Source: Terribium retamae (GTDB taxonomy: Bacteria > Pseudomonadota > Alphaproteobacteria > Rhizobiales > Rhizobiaceae). From it: a stretch of 64,000 bases of DNA. How positions within the stretch are numbered: position 1 is the first letter of the stretch; each line of letters begins with the position of its first letter. The notes under the pieces are model-generated. The model did no database searches and was not told where the DNA came from. It saw only the letters and a list, made by a program, of their open reading frames with translations. This document shows, in pieces, positions 8,778 to 18,028 of this stretch. Location of the stretch: assembly GCF_022347545.1 (NCBI RefSeq), contig NZ_JAKREW010000011.1, positions 1-64,000 of the forward strand, given 5' to 3'. Both the position numbers and the translations under genes were made by a program.

Positions 8778-9716
8778 TCAGAACGCTACCCGGTCGCCGC
8801 CCTTCAGGCCCAACATCTGGCGCGCTTCAGCAGGTGTTGCCACCTCGAGCGAAAGTCCCTCGAGGATTCCGCGGATGCGCCTGACCTGATCTGCGTTCGA
8901 GCGCGCAAGTTGAGCCCCGTCATAAAGGCTGTCTTCAAGCCCGACACGGACATTGCCTCCCATTGCCGCTGCCATGGTTATCAGTGGAATTTGCTGCCGA
9001 CCGGCGGCGAGTACTGAGAAGCGGTAAGTGTCTCCGAACAGCTTGTCGGCGATGCGCTTCATGTGCATCAGATTTTCTGGATCGGCTCCGATACCGCCAA
9101 GAATGCCAAGCACGAACTGCAGGAAGATAGGTCCTTCGACGAAGCCTCGGTCGCGCAGATGCGCAAGGGTATAGAGGTGGCCGACATCGTAGCATTCGAA
9201 TTCGAAACGGGTCCCGCAGCCGCTGCCGAGCCGGTCCAGAATCGTCTCCATGTCTGAGAACGTGTTTTTGAAAATCGTCGAACGCGTTGCTTCCAGAAGT
9301 TCCGGCTCCCAGGCGTGCTTCCAGGCTCGCGGCTTGTCGAGCATCGGATACAGGCCGAAGTTCATCGAGCCCATATTGAGCGAGCACATTTCCGGCTCGG
9401 CCAGCAATGGCGCGGCCAGCCGCTCGTCGATCGACATCAGCGACGAGCCGCCTGTGGTGATGTTGACGACGGCGTCACTCGCCTGTTTGATCCGCGGCAG
9501 GAACTGCATGAACACGCCAGGATCTGCTGTCGGGCGACCATTTTCCGGATTGCGTGCATGCAGATGCAGGATCGACGCGCCGGCCTCGGCCGCCGCGATC
9601 GCATCGGCAGCGATCTGATCCGGGGTGACCGGCAAATAGGGGCTCATCGTCGGCGTGTGGACCGAGCCGGTGACTGCGCAGGTGATGATGACTTTGCCGG
9701 CCATGGTATTATCCAT
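8778..9716 (-). CDS. Beta-keto acid cleavage enzyme (BKACE)
   Basis: 312 residues of the BKACE (DUF849) family, first known as 3-keto-5-aminohexanoate cleavage enzyme. These Zn-dependent TIM barrels exchange a beta-keto acid with acetyl-CoA to give acetoacetate and a new acyl-CoA. Seen: the HLHAR metal site (His51, His53), NITTGGSSLM and MCSLNMGSMNFG. The ATG overlaps the stop of the aminotransferase gene (ATGGATAA). Its substrate would be the beta-keto acid made by that aminotransferase; the acyl-CoA product would pass to the thioesterase. Confidence 0.88.
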   Translation of the reverse strand: MDNTMAGKVIITCAVTGSVHTPTMSPYLPVTPDQIAADAIAAAEAGASILHLHARNPENGRPTADPGVFMQFLPRIKQASDAVVNITTGGSSLMSIDERLAAPLLAEPEMCSLNMGSMNFGLYPMLDKPRAWKHAWEPELLEATRSTIFKNTFSDMETILDRLGSGCGTRFEFECYDVGHLYTLAHLRDRGFVEGPIFLQFVLGILGGIGADPENLMHMKRIADKLFGDTYRFSVLAAGRQQIPLITMAAAMGGNVRVGLEDSLYDGAQLARSNADQVRRIRGILEGLSLEVATPAEARQMLGLKGGDRVAF

Positions 9717-11067
9717 TCACCGGAAGATTGAATTCGCCCGCGGCGATCGTGATGGCTTCGCCGAGGATGGAGGCGATCTCGGCTATGTCCTGACGGGTGG
9801 CTATGAGTGGTGGCGCGATCATGACGCAGTCCCCCTGCACTCCCCCCTTCACGCGGCGGAAATAGACGATCAGTCCGCGCTCATATGCAAGATCGAGGAC
9901 GCGTTGGCCTATGTTCACCTCCGGCGGCAGAAGCTCCATCGTCACCGGATCGGCGACGAATTCGATCGCCGTCAAAAGCCCCTTACCGCGAACGTCACCG
10001 ATGAAGGGAAAGCGTTTCTGGAGATTGCGAAGCTCCTCAAGCAGATCATCGCCCCGTGCGGCTGCGTTGTGGGTGAGGCCCAGCCTGTCGATCTCACCCA
10101 TAACGGCAAGGCCGGCCGCACAGGCGAGCGGATTGCCCGCATAAGTGTGCCCATGTGCGAAGCCGCCCATGTCGAGGACTGGCTTCACGATACGCATCGG
10201 CGCCGCCATCGCCCCGAGCGGCACATAGCCCGAGCCGATGCCTTTCGACAGCGAGACGATGTCCGGGCGGCAGTTCCAGTGATCGCCGCCGAGGAAGCGT
10301 CCGGTGCGGGCGACCCCACTCATCACCTCGTCATGGATGAGCAGGATGCCATAGCGATCGCAGATCTGGCGGATGCGCGCGTAGTAGCTGTCGGGCGCAA
10401 CCAGCGCATTGGTCGCTGCGCCGCCGATCGGCTCCATGATGAAGGCGACGACAGTCTCCGGACCTTCGGCGAGGATCTTTTCCTCAAGCATATCGGCATA
10501 TTTGGTGCCGCGCTCCTCCATCGAGAGGTTATCGCGGTCGCGATAGGCCGTTGGCGCGGGCACGGTAGGCATCGGCCTCATCTGTTCGGCGAAATGGCCC
10601 GTCAACGCTGCGTCGCCGGTGACTGAAAGCGCACCAAGCGTACCGCCGTGGTAGGACGGCATACGCGCGATCACTTTCCAGCGCTTCGGCTGACCTGTCG
10701 CGACGGCCCATTGCCGCGCCAGCTTGATGCAGGTCTCGACGGCTTCAGAGCCACCGGACACGAAGAAGATCCGATCGAGATCGCCCGGCATGCGACCGGC
10801 AAGGTCGCGCGCCAGGTCCTCGGCGGGCTGGTTCTCGAAATGCAGGCGATAGGCAAAGGTGGTCTTTTCCATTTGGCGCCGCATCGCATCAAGGACAACA
10901 TCGTTGCCGTAACCTATGTTGACTGCGACAGGGCCACTCGATCCGTCGATGAAACGCCGGCCGTCCTTCGTCCAGAGGTGGATACCCTTGGCCCGCTCCA
11001 CGACGGGACGGCGCAACCGCGTGACGTAGAAAAGGTGGGAAGGCGCGGGTGTCTGCAAATCGGTCAT
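9709..11067 (-). CDS. Class III aminotransferase (PLP, omega-transaminase type)
   Basis: 452 residues from the ATG overlapping the upstream amidase stop (ATGA). Fold-type I features: SGGSEAVETCIKLAR, SYHGGTLGALSVTG, IHDEVMSGVARTG, and the PLP lysine in VSLSKGIGSGYVPLG (Lys275). Class III enzymes transaminate distal or beta-amino groups (beta-alanine, GABA, taurine, polyamine derivatives). Because the next gene is a BKACE, the likely substrate is a beta-amino acid converted to a beta-keto acid. A longer open frame exists upstream but lies over the amidase gene. Confidence 0.87.
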   Translation of the reverse strand: MTDLQTPAPSHLFYVTRLRRPVVERAKGIHLWTKDGRRFIDGSSGPVAVNIGYGNDVVLDAMRRQMEKTTFAYRLHFENQPAEDLARDLAGRMPGDLDRIFFVSGGSEAVETCIKLARQWAVATGQPKRWKVIARMPSYHGGTLGALSVTGDAALTGHFAEQMRPMPTVPAPTAYRDRDNLSMEERGTKYADMLEEKILAEGPETVVAFIMEPIGGAATNALVAPDSYYARIRQICDRYGILLIHDEVMSGVARTGRFLGGDHWNCRPDIVSLSKGIGSGYVPLGAMAAPMRIVKPVLDMGGFAHGHTYAGNPLACAAGLAVMGEIDRLGLTHNAAARGDDLLEELRNLQKRFPFIGDVRGKGLLTAIEFVADPVTMELLPPEVNIGQRVLDLAYERGLIVYFRRVKGGVQGDCVMIAPPLIATRQDIAEIASILGEAITIAAGEFNLPVNG

Positions 11068-12704
11068 GCCTGTCTTCCAAGATAGCGGTCGAGCACATTT
11101 GCGGTAACGCGCTCGACCATCGCGTCGCCTCTCTTCAATGCCGCAACCCATTCGCAGCTGCCGGCGTGGAACACTTCCCCATCGCCCCTCGGGAAATTCA
11201 CGATCATGCCGCAACCGCGCTTGATCTTCTCGACCGACGCCTCGCTCCGGTCGCCCCTGAGGATCTCGGCGACGAATTTGGCGTCTTCGTCAGTAAGGAA
11301 CTGGTCTTCGACCGGAATATCGGCGCTTTCTTCTTTCAGCGACGACATGCCCAATGCCAGGATCTGCAATCCGTCAGGTGCGCCACTGTCGACGTCGGGT
11401 TCAGGCAGGCCGTTGCGGATGACATAGTCGAGCCCATCGACTTCGTAGCCGAAGGCATGCCCCTCGCTGCCGAGAATATCGCCGTAATAGATCCCGGTAC
11501 CAGCGAAGGCCCAATGCTCCGGCCGATAGACCGGGAACCCTCGCGCACCGCGCGGGGCGCAGCCACCCCAACCGACATAGAGCCCGCGCAGCGCATTGAG
11601 GCCGAAGGTTTGTGCCGCAGGCCGACCCGTCTCGACCGCTTCCCAGCAACCGCTGGTGCGCGTCTTGTCTGCAGATCGATAAACGGGATCTTCCGCTCGG
11701 GCACGATATTTGTAGCAAACCTGTCGACGACCTTCGTCCTCGAGCCGCGTCTGCCACATGAAGTTGCCGGCGAAGCGGGCAGCCCGGCCGCCGCGTTCGA
11801 CCCAGTTGTCGACGGCGTCCCGCATTTCCCAGGTCCAGTATTCATCGTGGCCCACGAAGGCCACGCAATCATAGCCGTCGAGGATCTCCGGCGCGAAATG
11901 CAACTCGTGTTGGCTTGCGAGGTCGATTTGATAGCCGGCACGCTCCGCCCAGCGGAAGAACAGACTATCGTAGCTCGCCCAACCCGACGATGCGTACTTC
12001 TTCGAATAGCCGTTGGCGAAGGCCCATTCCATGTGCGGGTAGCGCGGCGGCGCTGCGGGCGCCGTGTGCATCTCCAACGGCACGCGCGGCGCATCCGACG
12101 GCAAAAGTACGAATCCCCGGCACCACGGGCGCTGTGTCGAGACCGACGTAGCGTACTGGTTCCGGCCCGGCCCGGTGATGCCCTGATAATGATTAGACCC
12201 GCCCCAGGTGTTGTAGGAGGTCCAGGTACCGGTAGCAGCCACTTGCAGGATCCGGCCGGATTTCCGACCGGCGGTGGGCTGGACGATCAGGACATGATGG
12301 CAGGCAATGCGTTGGCCGTTTCGTCCGTCGGCTTCCAGCGTCAGCCGGTATGCACCCGATGGCCAGTCGGAACCGATCACGAACTCAAAAGACGTTTCCC
12401 ATCCACATCCCTCTACCGAGCATTGGTCGGGCGTGTCCTGCCACCGCGCCGCAAGCCCGCACTTTTCAAAAACCTGCGTCTCGATTGCACCATCGCGGAT
12501 GATGCGCAGATCAAATACAGGCGCGGTCGAACTGACCTGAAGCCGTACCGTCGTGCCGGCGCGGTAGGACATTGCGTCGGTGTAACACCAGATCTCGCCG
12601 CGATCGCCGTCCATGCCGGGATATTCATAATAGTGGCCGAGAACGGCCTCCCTGCGCTGCTCGGGCGTCAGGCCGAAATCCGGGAAAGTCGTTCCAAGTG
12701 TCAT
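11064..12704 (-). CDS. N,N-dimethylformamidase large-subunit-like amidohydrolase
   Basis: 546 residues resembling the beta (large) subunit of N,N-dimethylformamidase: an N-terminal beta-sandwich-like part (~1-145), then SYNTWGGSNHY, FVGHDEYWTWEMRDAVDNWV and ARFAGNFMWQTR. Family members hydrolyse small N-substituted amides with an iron-containing site. No small subunit is encoded here. It lies between the ABC ATPase (4-bp gap) and the aminotransferase (ATGA overlap), so it probably opens an amide bond in the imported compound to release an amine. No signal peptide; cytoplasmic. Confidence 0.78.
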   Translation of the reverse strand: MTLGTTFPDFGLTPEQRREAVLGHYYEYPGMDGDRGEIWCYTDAMSYRAGTTVRLQVSSTAPVFDLRIIRDGAIETQVFEKCGLAARWQDTPDQCSVEGCGWETSFEFVIGSDWPSGAYRLTLEADGRNGQRIACHHVLIVQPTAGRKSGRILQVAATGTWTSYNTWGGSNHYQGITGPGRNQYATSVSTQRPWCRGFVLLPSDAPRVPLEMHTAPAAPPRYPHMEWAFANGYSKKYASSGWASYDSLFFRWAERAGYQIDLASQHELHFAPEILDGYDCVAFVGHDEYWTWEMRDAVDNWVERGGRAARFAGNFMWQTRLEDEGRRQVCYKYRARAEDPVYRSADKTRTSGCWEAVETGRPAAQTFGLNALRGLYVGWGGCAPRGARGFPVYRPEHWAFAGTGIYYGDILGSEGHAFGYEVDGLDYVIRNGLPEPDVDSGAPDGLQILALGMSSLKEESADIPVEDQFLTDEDAKFVAEILRGDRSEASVEKIKRGCGMIVNFPRGDGEVFHAGSCEWVAALKRGDAMVERVTANVLDRYLGRQA

Positions 12705-12708
12705 CGCG

Positions 12709-13473
12709 TCACGCGTTCAGATATTTCTTGAGGAAAGCTCGCGTGCGCTCATGCGTCGGGGCCGTGAAGAGTGTCGAAGGCTGTCCCTCTTCCACAACCG
12801 CGCCACCGTCCATGAACAGAACGCGGTCGGCGACTTCGCTGGCGAAGCGCATTTCATGCGTGACGATGATCATCGTCATGTGTTCGGCTGCGAGTTGTTT
12901 CATGACGGCGTTCACCTCGTCGACCAGTTCGGGGTCGAGTGCCGACGTAGCTTCGTCGAACAGCATGACTTTCGGCTTCATGGCGAGCGCGCGTGCAATC
13001 GCGACCCGCTGCTTCTGCCCTCCCGACAGCCGCGAGGGATAGGAATCGATCTTGTCGGCAAGTCCGACCTTCGCGAGCAATTGCGCAGCAAGCGCGTCGG
13101 CCTCATCGCGGCCCATCCCCTTCAGCACGATCGGTCCCTTGGTGATGTTGTCGCGGACCGTCATGTGCGGAAACAGATTGAAGTGCTGGAACACCATGCC
13201 CATCTGCTGGCGCACGCCGTTGATGTGGCGTTCAAAGGCACGGCCTTTCAGCGGCTGATTCACCTGCACGCCGTCCAGCCAGATTTCGCCGGCATTGAGC
13301 GTCTCCAGGTGATTGATAGAGCGCAACAACGTGCTTTTGCCCGAGCCGCTCGGGCCGATGATGGCAACGATCTGACCGCGTTCGACCGACAGGTCTATTC
13401 CCTTCAGCACTTCGAAATTGCCGTAGGACTTGCGGGCACCCCGCACTTCGACCATAGAACCCGAAGGCCTCAT
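12709..13473 (-). CDS. Polar amino acid-type ABC transporter ATPase (GlnQ/HisP-like)
   Basis: 254 residues with Walker [16 protein letters not shown]-loop [16 protein letters not shown], signature [19 protein letters not shown], Walker [15 protein letters not shown] and [14 protein letters not shown], all typical of the PAAT (GlnQ/HisP/OccP) class. Energises the importer formed with the two permeases just upstream; its ATG overlaps the stop of the second permease. Confidence 0.9.
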   Translation of the reverse strand: MRPSGSMVEVRGARKSYGNFEVLKGIDLSVERGQIVAIIGPSGSGKSTLLRSINHLETLNAGEIWLDGVQVNQPLKGRAFERHINGVRQQMGMVFQHFNLFPHMTVRDNITKGPIVLKGMGRDEADALAAQLLAKVGLADKIDSYPSRLSGGQKQRVAIARALAMKPKVMLFDEATSALDPELVDEVNAVMKQLAAEHMTMIIVTHEMRFASEVADRVLFMDGGAVVEEGQPSTLFTAPTHERTRAFLKKYLNA

Positions 13474-14126
13474 CGCGATGCCTCCACGCGCTTCTCGATC
13501 ATGTTCAATCCGGCCTCCAGGATGAGGTTGGCAAGATAATAAAGCGCGGCTGCTGCGATGTAGAACTCGAACGGCCGATAGGTCTCGCTGATCGCCAGTT
13601 GCGAGGCATGGACGAGTTCGGCAATGCCGATCACCGACACGAGCGACGACTCCTTCAGGAGCGCAATCATCATGTTGCCGACCGCAGGCGTCGTGTTGCG
13701 CACCGCCTGCGGGATCACGACGTAGCGCAGCGCCTGCCAGCGGCCAAAACCGATGCTGCGCGCACCTTCTGTCTGACCGGGGTCGACGGCAGCGATCCCG
13801 GCGCGGATGATGTCGCCATTATAGACCGCGAAATGCAGTCCGAGCCCAACAATGCCCGCCACCAGCGCCGGCAGATCGATACCGATCTGGACGAGGCCGT
13901 AATAGATCAAGAAAAGCTGCAGAAGCAGCGGCGTACCCATGAACAGCCATATGAAAAAGCGGACAGGATAAGCGATCACCGCAGGCGCGTAGAGCACGGT
14001 GACCGCAAACAGGATCCCCATCACGAAACTGACAATCCCGGCCGAGACCGTCAGCACGATGGTCCACCAAAGACCGACACCGAGCAACTCTGCGTAAGGG
14101 GGAAGAACGCTGAAATCGAGGCCCAT
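13470..14126 (-). CDS. Amino acid ABC transporter permease (second)
   Basis: 218 residues, His/Glu/Gln/Arg/opine-type permease with about five membrane segments and an EAA loop [20 protein letters not shown], followed by [17 protein letters not shown], a classical PAAT signature. Pairs with the permease encoded 3 bp upstream to form a heterodimeric channel in the inner membrane. Confidence 0.88.
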   Translation of the reverse strand: MGLDFSVLPPYAELLGVGLWWTIVLTVSAGIVSFVMGILFAVTVLYAPAVIAYPVRFFIWLFMGTPLLLQLFLIYYGLVQIGIDLPALVAGIVGLGLHFAVYNGDIIRAGIAAVDPGQTEGARSIGFGRWQALRYVVIPQAVRNTTPAVGNMMIALLKESSLVSVIGIAELVHASQLAISETYRPFEFYIAAAALYYLANLILEAGLNMIEKRVEASR

Positions 14127-14129
14127 GGA

Positions 14130-14777
14130 TCACGCAATCGCAAAACGGCGGTCGAGGAAATCCACGGCGCGGGCAACGACATAGATGATGACCATGTAAA
14201 GCACTGCAGCAATCGCGAAGATCTCGAAAGGCTTGTAGGTCGAGCTGATGAAGCGCTGCGCCGTGTAGGTTATTTCGATTACCGAGATGGCTGAGATAAG
14301 CGCCGACCCTTTGATCAGTGCGATGGTATTGACGCCAAGCGGTCGGATCATGAGCCGAGCGGCCTGAGGCAAGAGCACGTAGCGCATCGTCTGAGAACGG
14401 CTGAAACCGATGGTACGCGCGGCCTCGGCTTGGCCTCGATCAACGGCAAGGACCGCACCTCGAACCGACTCGGCCATGTAGGCTCCGATGTTGAGACCGA
14501 GACCGATGACACCGGCTGCGAAAGGTTCGAGATTGACGCCCACCTGCGGGCCACCGAAGTAGAGCAGGAAGAGCTGGATCAGGCATGGGGTACCGCGAAA
14601 CAGACTGACATAGGCGTTTCCAAGCCAACGGATCGGCACGAATCCGGAAAGTTTCGCGGAAGCCGCGAGCGCTGCCATCGCCAGCCCGAGAACAAGCGAA
14701 AGCGCCGACACCTCGATGGTCACTACAGCCGCCTCCATGAAGAATGGAAGCACCCGCTGCATCAGCTCGATATCCAT
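14130..14777 (-). CDS. Amino acid ABC transporter permease (first)
   Basis: 215 residues from the ATG at 14777, chosen because GGAG precedes it; an upstream in-frame start would put unlikely sequence in front of the first membrane helix. Contains the EAA loop ARTIGFSRSQTMRYVLLPQA and NTIALIKGSALISAISV. Same PAAT family as its partner. It follows the binding-protein gene by ~50 bp. Confidence 0.88.
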   Translation of the reverse strand: MDIELMQRVLPFFMEAAVVTIEVSALSLVLGLAMAALAASAKLSGFVPIRWLGNAYVSLFRGTPCLIQLFLLYFGGPQVGVNLEPFAAGVIGLGLNIGAYMAESVRGAVLAVDRGQAEAARTIGFSRSQTMRYVLLPQAARLMIRPLGVNTIALIKGSALISAISVIEITYTAQRFISSTYKPFEIFAIAAVLYMVIIYVVARAVDFLDRRFAIA

Positions 14778-14827
14778 AAAACACTCCTGGAGGTATCCGC
14801 GCCCGGATGAACCCAGTGCGCAGACCG

Positions 14828-15610
14828 TCAGCGAATATCGCTGCCGATCCACTCCTGCGAGATTTTCTCATAGGTGCTGTCAGCCATCATGTCGTCGAGG
14901 GCTTTCTGCATGGCGGCTTTCAGGTCGGGATTGCCCTTGCGGATCGCGATGCCGATTGCGACGCTGCCGCCCTCGATGTCGGGCGTGTCGAGCTGGCGCA
15001 CCTTTTCCCCCGACTGCTTCATCGCAACCTTGACGGGGATGTTGTCGACGACGATGGCATCGACACGCCCTGCCTTCAGGTCGAGCAGGAGTTCAGGCAA
15101 ACCCTTATAGGTGCGGATATCCCATCCACCTTGCGCACGTGCCCACTTCTCGTGTGTCTCGCCCAATGTCACACCGAGAGTCTTGCCTTTGAGATCGTCG
15201 AGCGTCTTCACCGGCGATGCCTCTGAAACGAAGACGCCACGGCCCGCGTGATAGTATGGGCCGACGAAATCGACCGCCTTCTCGCGTTCCGGTGTGATCG
15301 TCATCGATCCGACGATGGTGTCGTATTTGTTTGCCAGCAGGCCGGCTATGATACCGTCCCAGGCCGTGGTGACGATCTTGCCTTCCACGCCGAGGCGCTT
15401 TGCGATCTCCATACCGATCGACGCGTCGAAGCCGACGACCTGGTTCTGGTCGTTGACGAAGTTGAACGGCGGGTACTGACCAGTCATGGCGACCGACAAC
15501 GAATTGGTCGACTTGACCTTGTCGAGGTCATCGGCGCCGGCGGTCGAGGTCATGAACGCGACGGCAGCAAATGCGCCCAACGCGGCAAATGCCGCCACTA
15601 ACTTTCTCAT
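14828..15610 (-). CDS. Amino acid ABC transporter substrate-binding protein
   Basis: 260 residues from the ATG at 15610 (RBS AGGGGAA), which gives a clean Sec signal peptide (MRKLVAAFAALGAFAAVAFM…AGA). The mature part is an SBP_bac_3 protein: TGQYPPFNFVNDQNQVVGFD, MTITPEREKAVDFVGPYY and GGSVAIGIAIRKGNPDLKAA. First gene of the catabolic operon. Ligands of this class are amino acids or amino-acid-like compounds, including opines, which fits the amidase/aminotransferase/BKACE set downstream. Confidence 0.88.
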   Translation of the reverse strand: MRKLVAAFAALGAFAAVAFMTSTAGADDLDKVKSTNSLSVAMTGQYPPFNFVNDQNQVVGFDASIGMEIAKRLGVEGKIVTTAWDGIIAGLLANKYDTIVGSMTITPEREKAVDFVGPYYHAGRGVFVSEASPVKTLDDLKGKTLGVTLGETHEKWARAQGGWDIRTYKGLPELLLDLKAGRVDAIVVDNIPVKVAMKQSGEKVRQLDTPDIEGGSVAIGIAIRKGNPDLKAAMQKALDDMMADSTYEKISQEWIGSDIR

Positions 15611-15736
15611 CCAAATTCCCCTTTTTATCGAGGGCATCGCTGCGGTTTTGCGTTCGCGTGCCAACACAATCATTGCGGCGTCGAATACATTGCGCAAATA
15701 GATAATGGGAATGAGCATCATAATTTTGGAGAATGC
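15611..15736. promoter_or_regulatory. Divergent promoter region between the catabolic operon and its LysR gene
   Basis: The 126-bp gap separates the binding-protein gene (minus) from a LysR gene (plus). It holds a near-palindrome ATTGCGCAAAT at about 15689-15699 that could serve as a LysR T-N11-A-type site. LysR proteins commonly control the divergent operon, so this is the likely control point. Confidence 0.45.
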
Positions 15737-16687
15737 ATGCGACCGGAGCGTCTCGTCTGGGATCTAGACTGGAACCTGTTGCGCACCTTCGTGGTGATTG
15801 CGGAGGTGCGAAGCATTACGCGTGCCGCGGAACATCTGAACCTCAGACAGCCAACGGTCTCCAACGCGCTGCGTCGACTGGAAGACCGCATCGGTCGACA
15901 GTTGGTCGAGCGTGATGCGACGCGCTTCGAACTGACGGAGGTGGGCAAGCTCCTGTACGAACAGAGCGTCGAGGTGTTCGGCGCCATTTCACAGTTGCCT
16001 CGATTGGTCCGGGGCGTCAGCGATGATGTCACCGGACACGTCACTATCGCTGTCGCAAGCCACGTCGTCTCGCCGCTCTTCGATCGTGTCTTGGGCGAAT
16101 TTCACCAGAGCTACCCGCGCGCGACCATTACGATCCAAGTGGCGCCAAGCATCGAGGTCACCAAGCAGGTTCGTGAACGTCGCGCATCGTTCGGGCTATG
16201 TCTTGTCAGCCAGCGCGATCCCACCCTGACGTACACCATGGTTTATCGCGAATTCTTCGGCTTCTTCTGCGGGCCGACACACCGTCTCTTTGGCCAGAAG
16301 GAGCTGAGGCTGGAGGATCTCGAAGGCGAGATGTCGGTATCTTTTCAAACCGACCATATCACCGACGCGCTGCGCCCGGTGGCCCTGCTGCGCAGCGAGG
16401 CCAGGCTCGACGCATCCGTCGTCGGCGTATCGTCGAGCCTCGAGGAAGTGCGCCGCATGATCATTGCGGGATTGGGCATCGGTCCGCTTCCCCTGCATGT
16501 CGCGCGCAGAGATGTCAGCGACGGCACGCTTTGGCGCCTTCCTCCCTACAAGGACGTTCCGGCCATCGATATCTACCTGCTGGTCAATGAGCAAAGGCCG
16601 ATGAACCGGGCAGAAAGCGCGCTGCTCGATGGGTTGCAGCGAGCTATTGCTGACACTCCTGTGGAGGAGCGCACCTATCTTCAATGA
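15737..16687 (+). CDS. LysR-family transcriptional regulator
   Basis: 316 residues. N-terminal winged helix-turn-helix typical of LysR (LRTFVVIAEVRSITRAAEHL, TVSNALRRLEDRIGRQLVER) followed by an inducer-binding domain with GHVTIAVASHVVSPLF and IAGLGIGPLPLHVA. Transcribed divergently from the ABC/BKACE operon, so it is the probable regulator of that operon, perhaps with a pathway intermediate as co-inducer. Confidence 0.87.
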   Translation: MRPERLVWDLDWNLLRTFVVIAEVRSITRAAEHLNLRQPTVSNALRRLEDRIGRQLVERDATRFELTEVGKLLYEQSVEVFGAISQLPRLVRGVSDDVTGHVTIAVASHVVSPLFDRVLGEFHQSYPRATITIQVAPSIEVTKQVRERRASFGLCLVSQRDPTLTYTMVYREFFGFFCGPTHRLFGQKELRLEDLEGEMSVSFQTDHITDALRPVALLRSEARLDASVVGVSSSLEEVRRMIIAGLGIGPLPLHVARRDVSDGTLWRLPPYKDVPAIDIYLLVNEQRPMNRAESALLDGLQRAIADTPVEERTYLQ

Positions 16688-16801
16688 TGCACTGCCTATC
16701 TGGTTTCGTTCTCACACTGCCGCGGACCGGCGAGTGAAGCGTCGCAATGAAGGTGCATCCCTCCAGGATTTCGCCTGGGTGCGATCTGAACGCTCAAGCG
16801 T

Positions 16802-17065
16802 CTACGCCACATCACAGCTATGAAAGGTACAATGCCGCGCCGCTGGAGCATGCCGGTAACCCTCATAGCCCAAGGCCAGCGGAACAATGATGTCCGCGAT
16901 AGGCTGACCCGATTTGATCTGTTCGCCTAAAGAGGCGAACAGACGTTGATGCGAACCACCTGCTCCCGCGAGGCGGAACAATACCGTCGCGATGAAGGCC
17001 AGCAGCGATCTCCGTCGGTGTTTCCTAAGGTACTCAATATTCTCCGAGCGACATCTGCCTCGCCT
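16802..17065 (-). pseudogene. Unrecognised open frame without a start codon (probable gene fragment)
   Basis: A minus-strand frame of 87 codons, open from an in-frame TGA (17068-17066) to the TAG at 16804-16802, reads like coding sequence (SLLAFIATVLFRLAGAGGSH, later IADIIVPLALGYEGYRH) but has no credible start. It looks like the C-terminal remnant of a protein I cannot name. A perfect 10-bp hairpin (CTGTTCGCCT, loop AAAG, AGGCGAACAG) sits inside it at 16919-16942 and lacks a T-run. Confidence 0.35.
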
Positions 17066-17089
17066 TCAGCAATTATCGGCCAATCGAAG

Positions 17090-17470
17090 TTAGCTGTCGT
17101 CTGGATTGTCGACTGCGCAACCTACGCCGTTGCACCCTTGGTAATTGCCTTCTGTATCAAAGTTTGGATTGCCGTCCTTGTCGTAGCTTGGACGGGTGTC
17201 GATGGCTTCGTCATTGTTACGACGGGCGGCCTTGCGGTCTTTCTCGCGTTGTTCCTGGTCGTGGATACGGTCGAGAGATCTCTGGTTGTCTGCGTCGCGT
17301 TGAGCGTTTTGTCTCATCATACAGTTTGCAAAGGCGTCAGTCCCCGGCTGGAAGCCAAAGGAAGTGCATTTTTCCTGATCCGCCGCGCGTTGATCTTCTG
17401 CGCTGACGCAACCCGCTGCGGCCAATGGGAGAAGCACAGCCAGTAAATATCTCGCCTTGAATGCCGGCAT
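17090..17470 (-). CDS. Small putative lipoprotein
   Basis: 126 residues from the ATG at 17470. Signal sequence with lipobox LAAAGC (Cys ~20), so probably anchored to a membrane. The mature part is very hydrophilic, with QKCTSFGFQPGTDAFANCMM, a pattern seen in many small rhizobial lipoproteins, then a charged likely-helical stretch (residues ~60-90) and a Cys-containing tail (GCNGVGCAVDN). Follows the DUF1311-like gene by 14 bp, so probably co-transcribed. Function unknown. Confidence 0.7.
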   Translation of the reverse strand: MPAFKARYLLAVLLPLAAAGCVSAEDQRAADQEKCTSFGFQPGTDAFANCMMRQNAQRDADNQRSLDRIHDQEQREKDRKAARRNNDEAIDTRPSYDKDGNPNFDTEGNYQGCNGVGCAVDNPDDS

Positions 17471-17484
17471 CGTCGTTTTCCTTG

Positions 17485-17850
17485 TTATTCTGTTGGAACC
17501 GGACAGGCGAGGTCGCCTTCCTGGCAGTTGAGATAAGCCTTCAACTGCTTGGTGCGTTGGGTCGTCAGCGTTGCCTTGCATGCGGTGGCAACCATCGGGG
17601 CAGCCGATCCGCCGTCGTCGCCGCTGGATTGGAAAGTGCACTCAGCATCGCGAAATGCAATCCAGGCTCGCTGAGCTTTGACGAACCGGGCCTTGCCCTC
17701 CGTGTCGTCCGACAGACGCTGCCCGATTTTCTTGAACGTCGCGTTCAGTGCTGCATCAGCTCTTTTGAAATCAGAGGCCGGGTCGGAACCCGCAAATGCA
17801 GCGCAGCAACTTAACGAAAGTACTGTTGTAGCAAATAGTATGTGTCGCAT
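17485..17850 (-). CDS. DUF1311 / LprI-like secreted protein
   Basis: 121 residues with a Sec signal peptide ending around AAFAGSD. The mature part has the DUF1311/lysozyme-inhibitor-LprI pattern: ADAALNATFKKIGQRL, FVKAQRAWIAFRDAECTF, and a C-terminal Cys cluster. Proteins of this family are periplasmic, and some inhibit lysozyme. Upstream of the small lipoprotein in a two-gene unit. Confidence 0.75.
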   Translation of the reverse strand: MRHILFATTVLSLSCCAAFAGSDPASDFKRADAALNATFKKIGQRLSDDTEGKARFVKAQRAWIAFRDAECTFQSSGDDGGSAAPMVATACKATLTTQRTKQLKAYLNCQEGDLACPVPTE

Positions 17851-18028
17851 GATTTATCCATCAACCGAGAAACACGAATACTATTCATCCGCACAAAAAG
17901 AATTCAATCAGCTTTTGGTATTTACCGTTAGCGTAAGGTTGACGGCTGCCTGCAGAAGGCGAGCGTCCGACTTATGCCCGGGCTAAAGAGCGGGCGCTGC
18001 AAGACAGCTCGGCGCTGGACATATCGGT

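Noticed and set aside
11049..12731. A 560-codon plus-strand frame opposite the DMFase-like gene
   Set aside because: The minus-strand gene has clear family motifs and operon overlaps on both sides; the plus frame is a codon-position shadow.
16919..16942. Perfect 10-bp hairpin as a terminator for the LysR gene
   Set aside because: It is 230 bp past the LysR stop and has no T-run on either side, so a rho-independent terminator is not supported.
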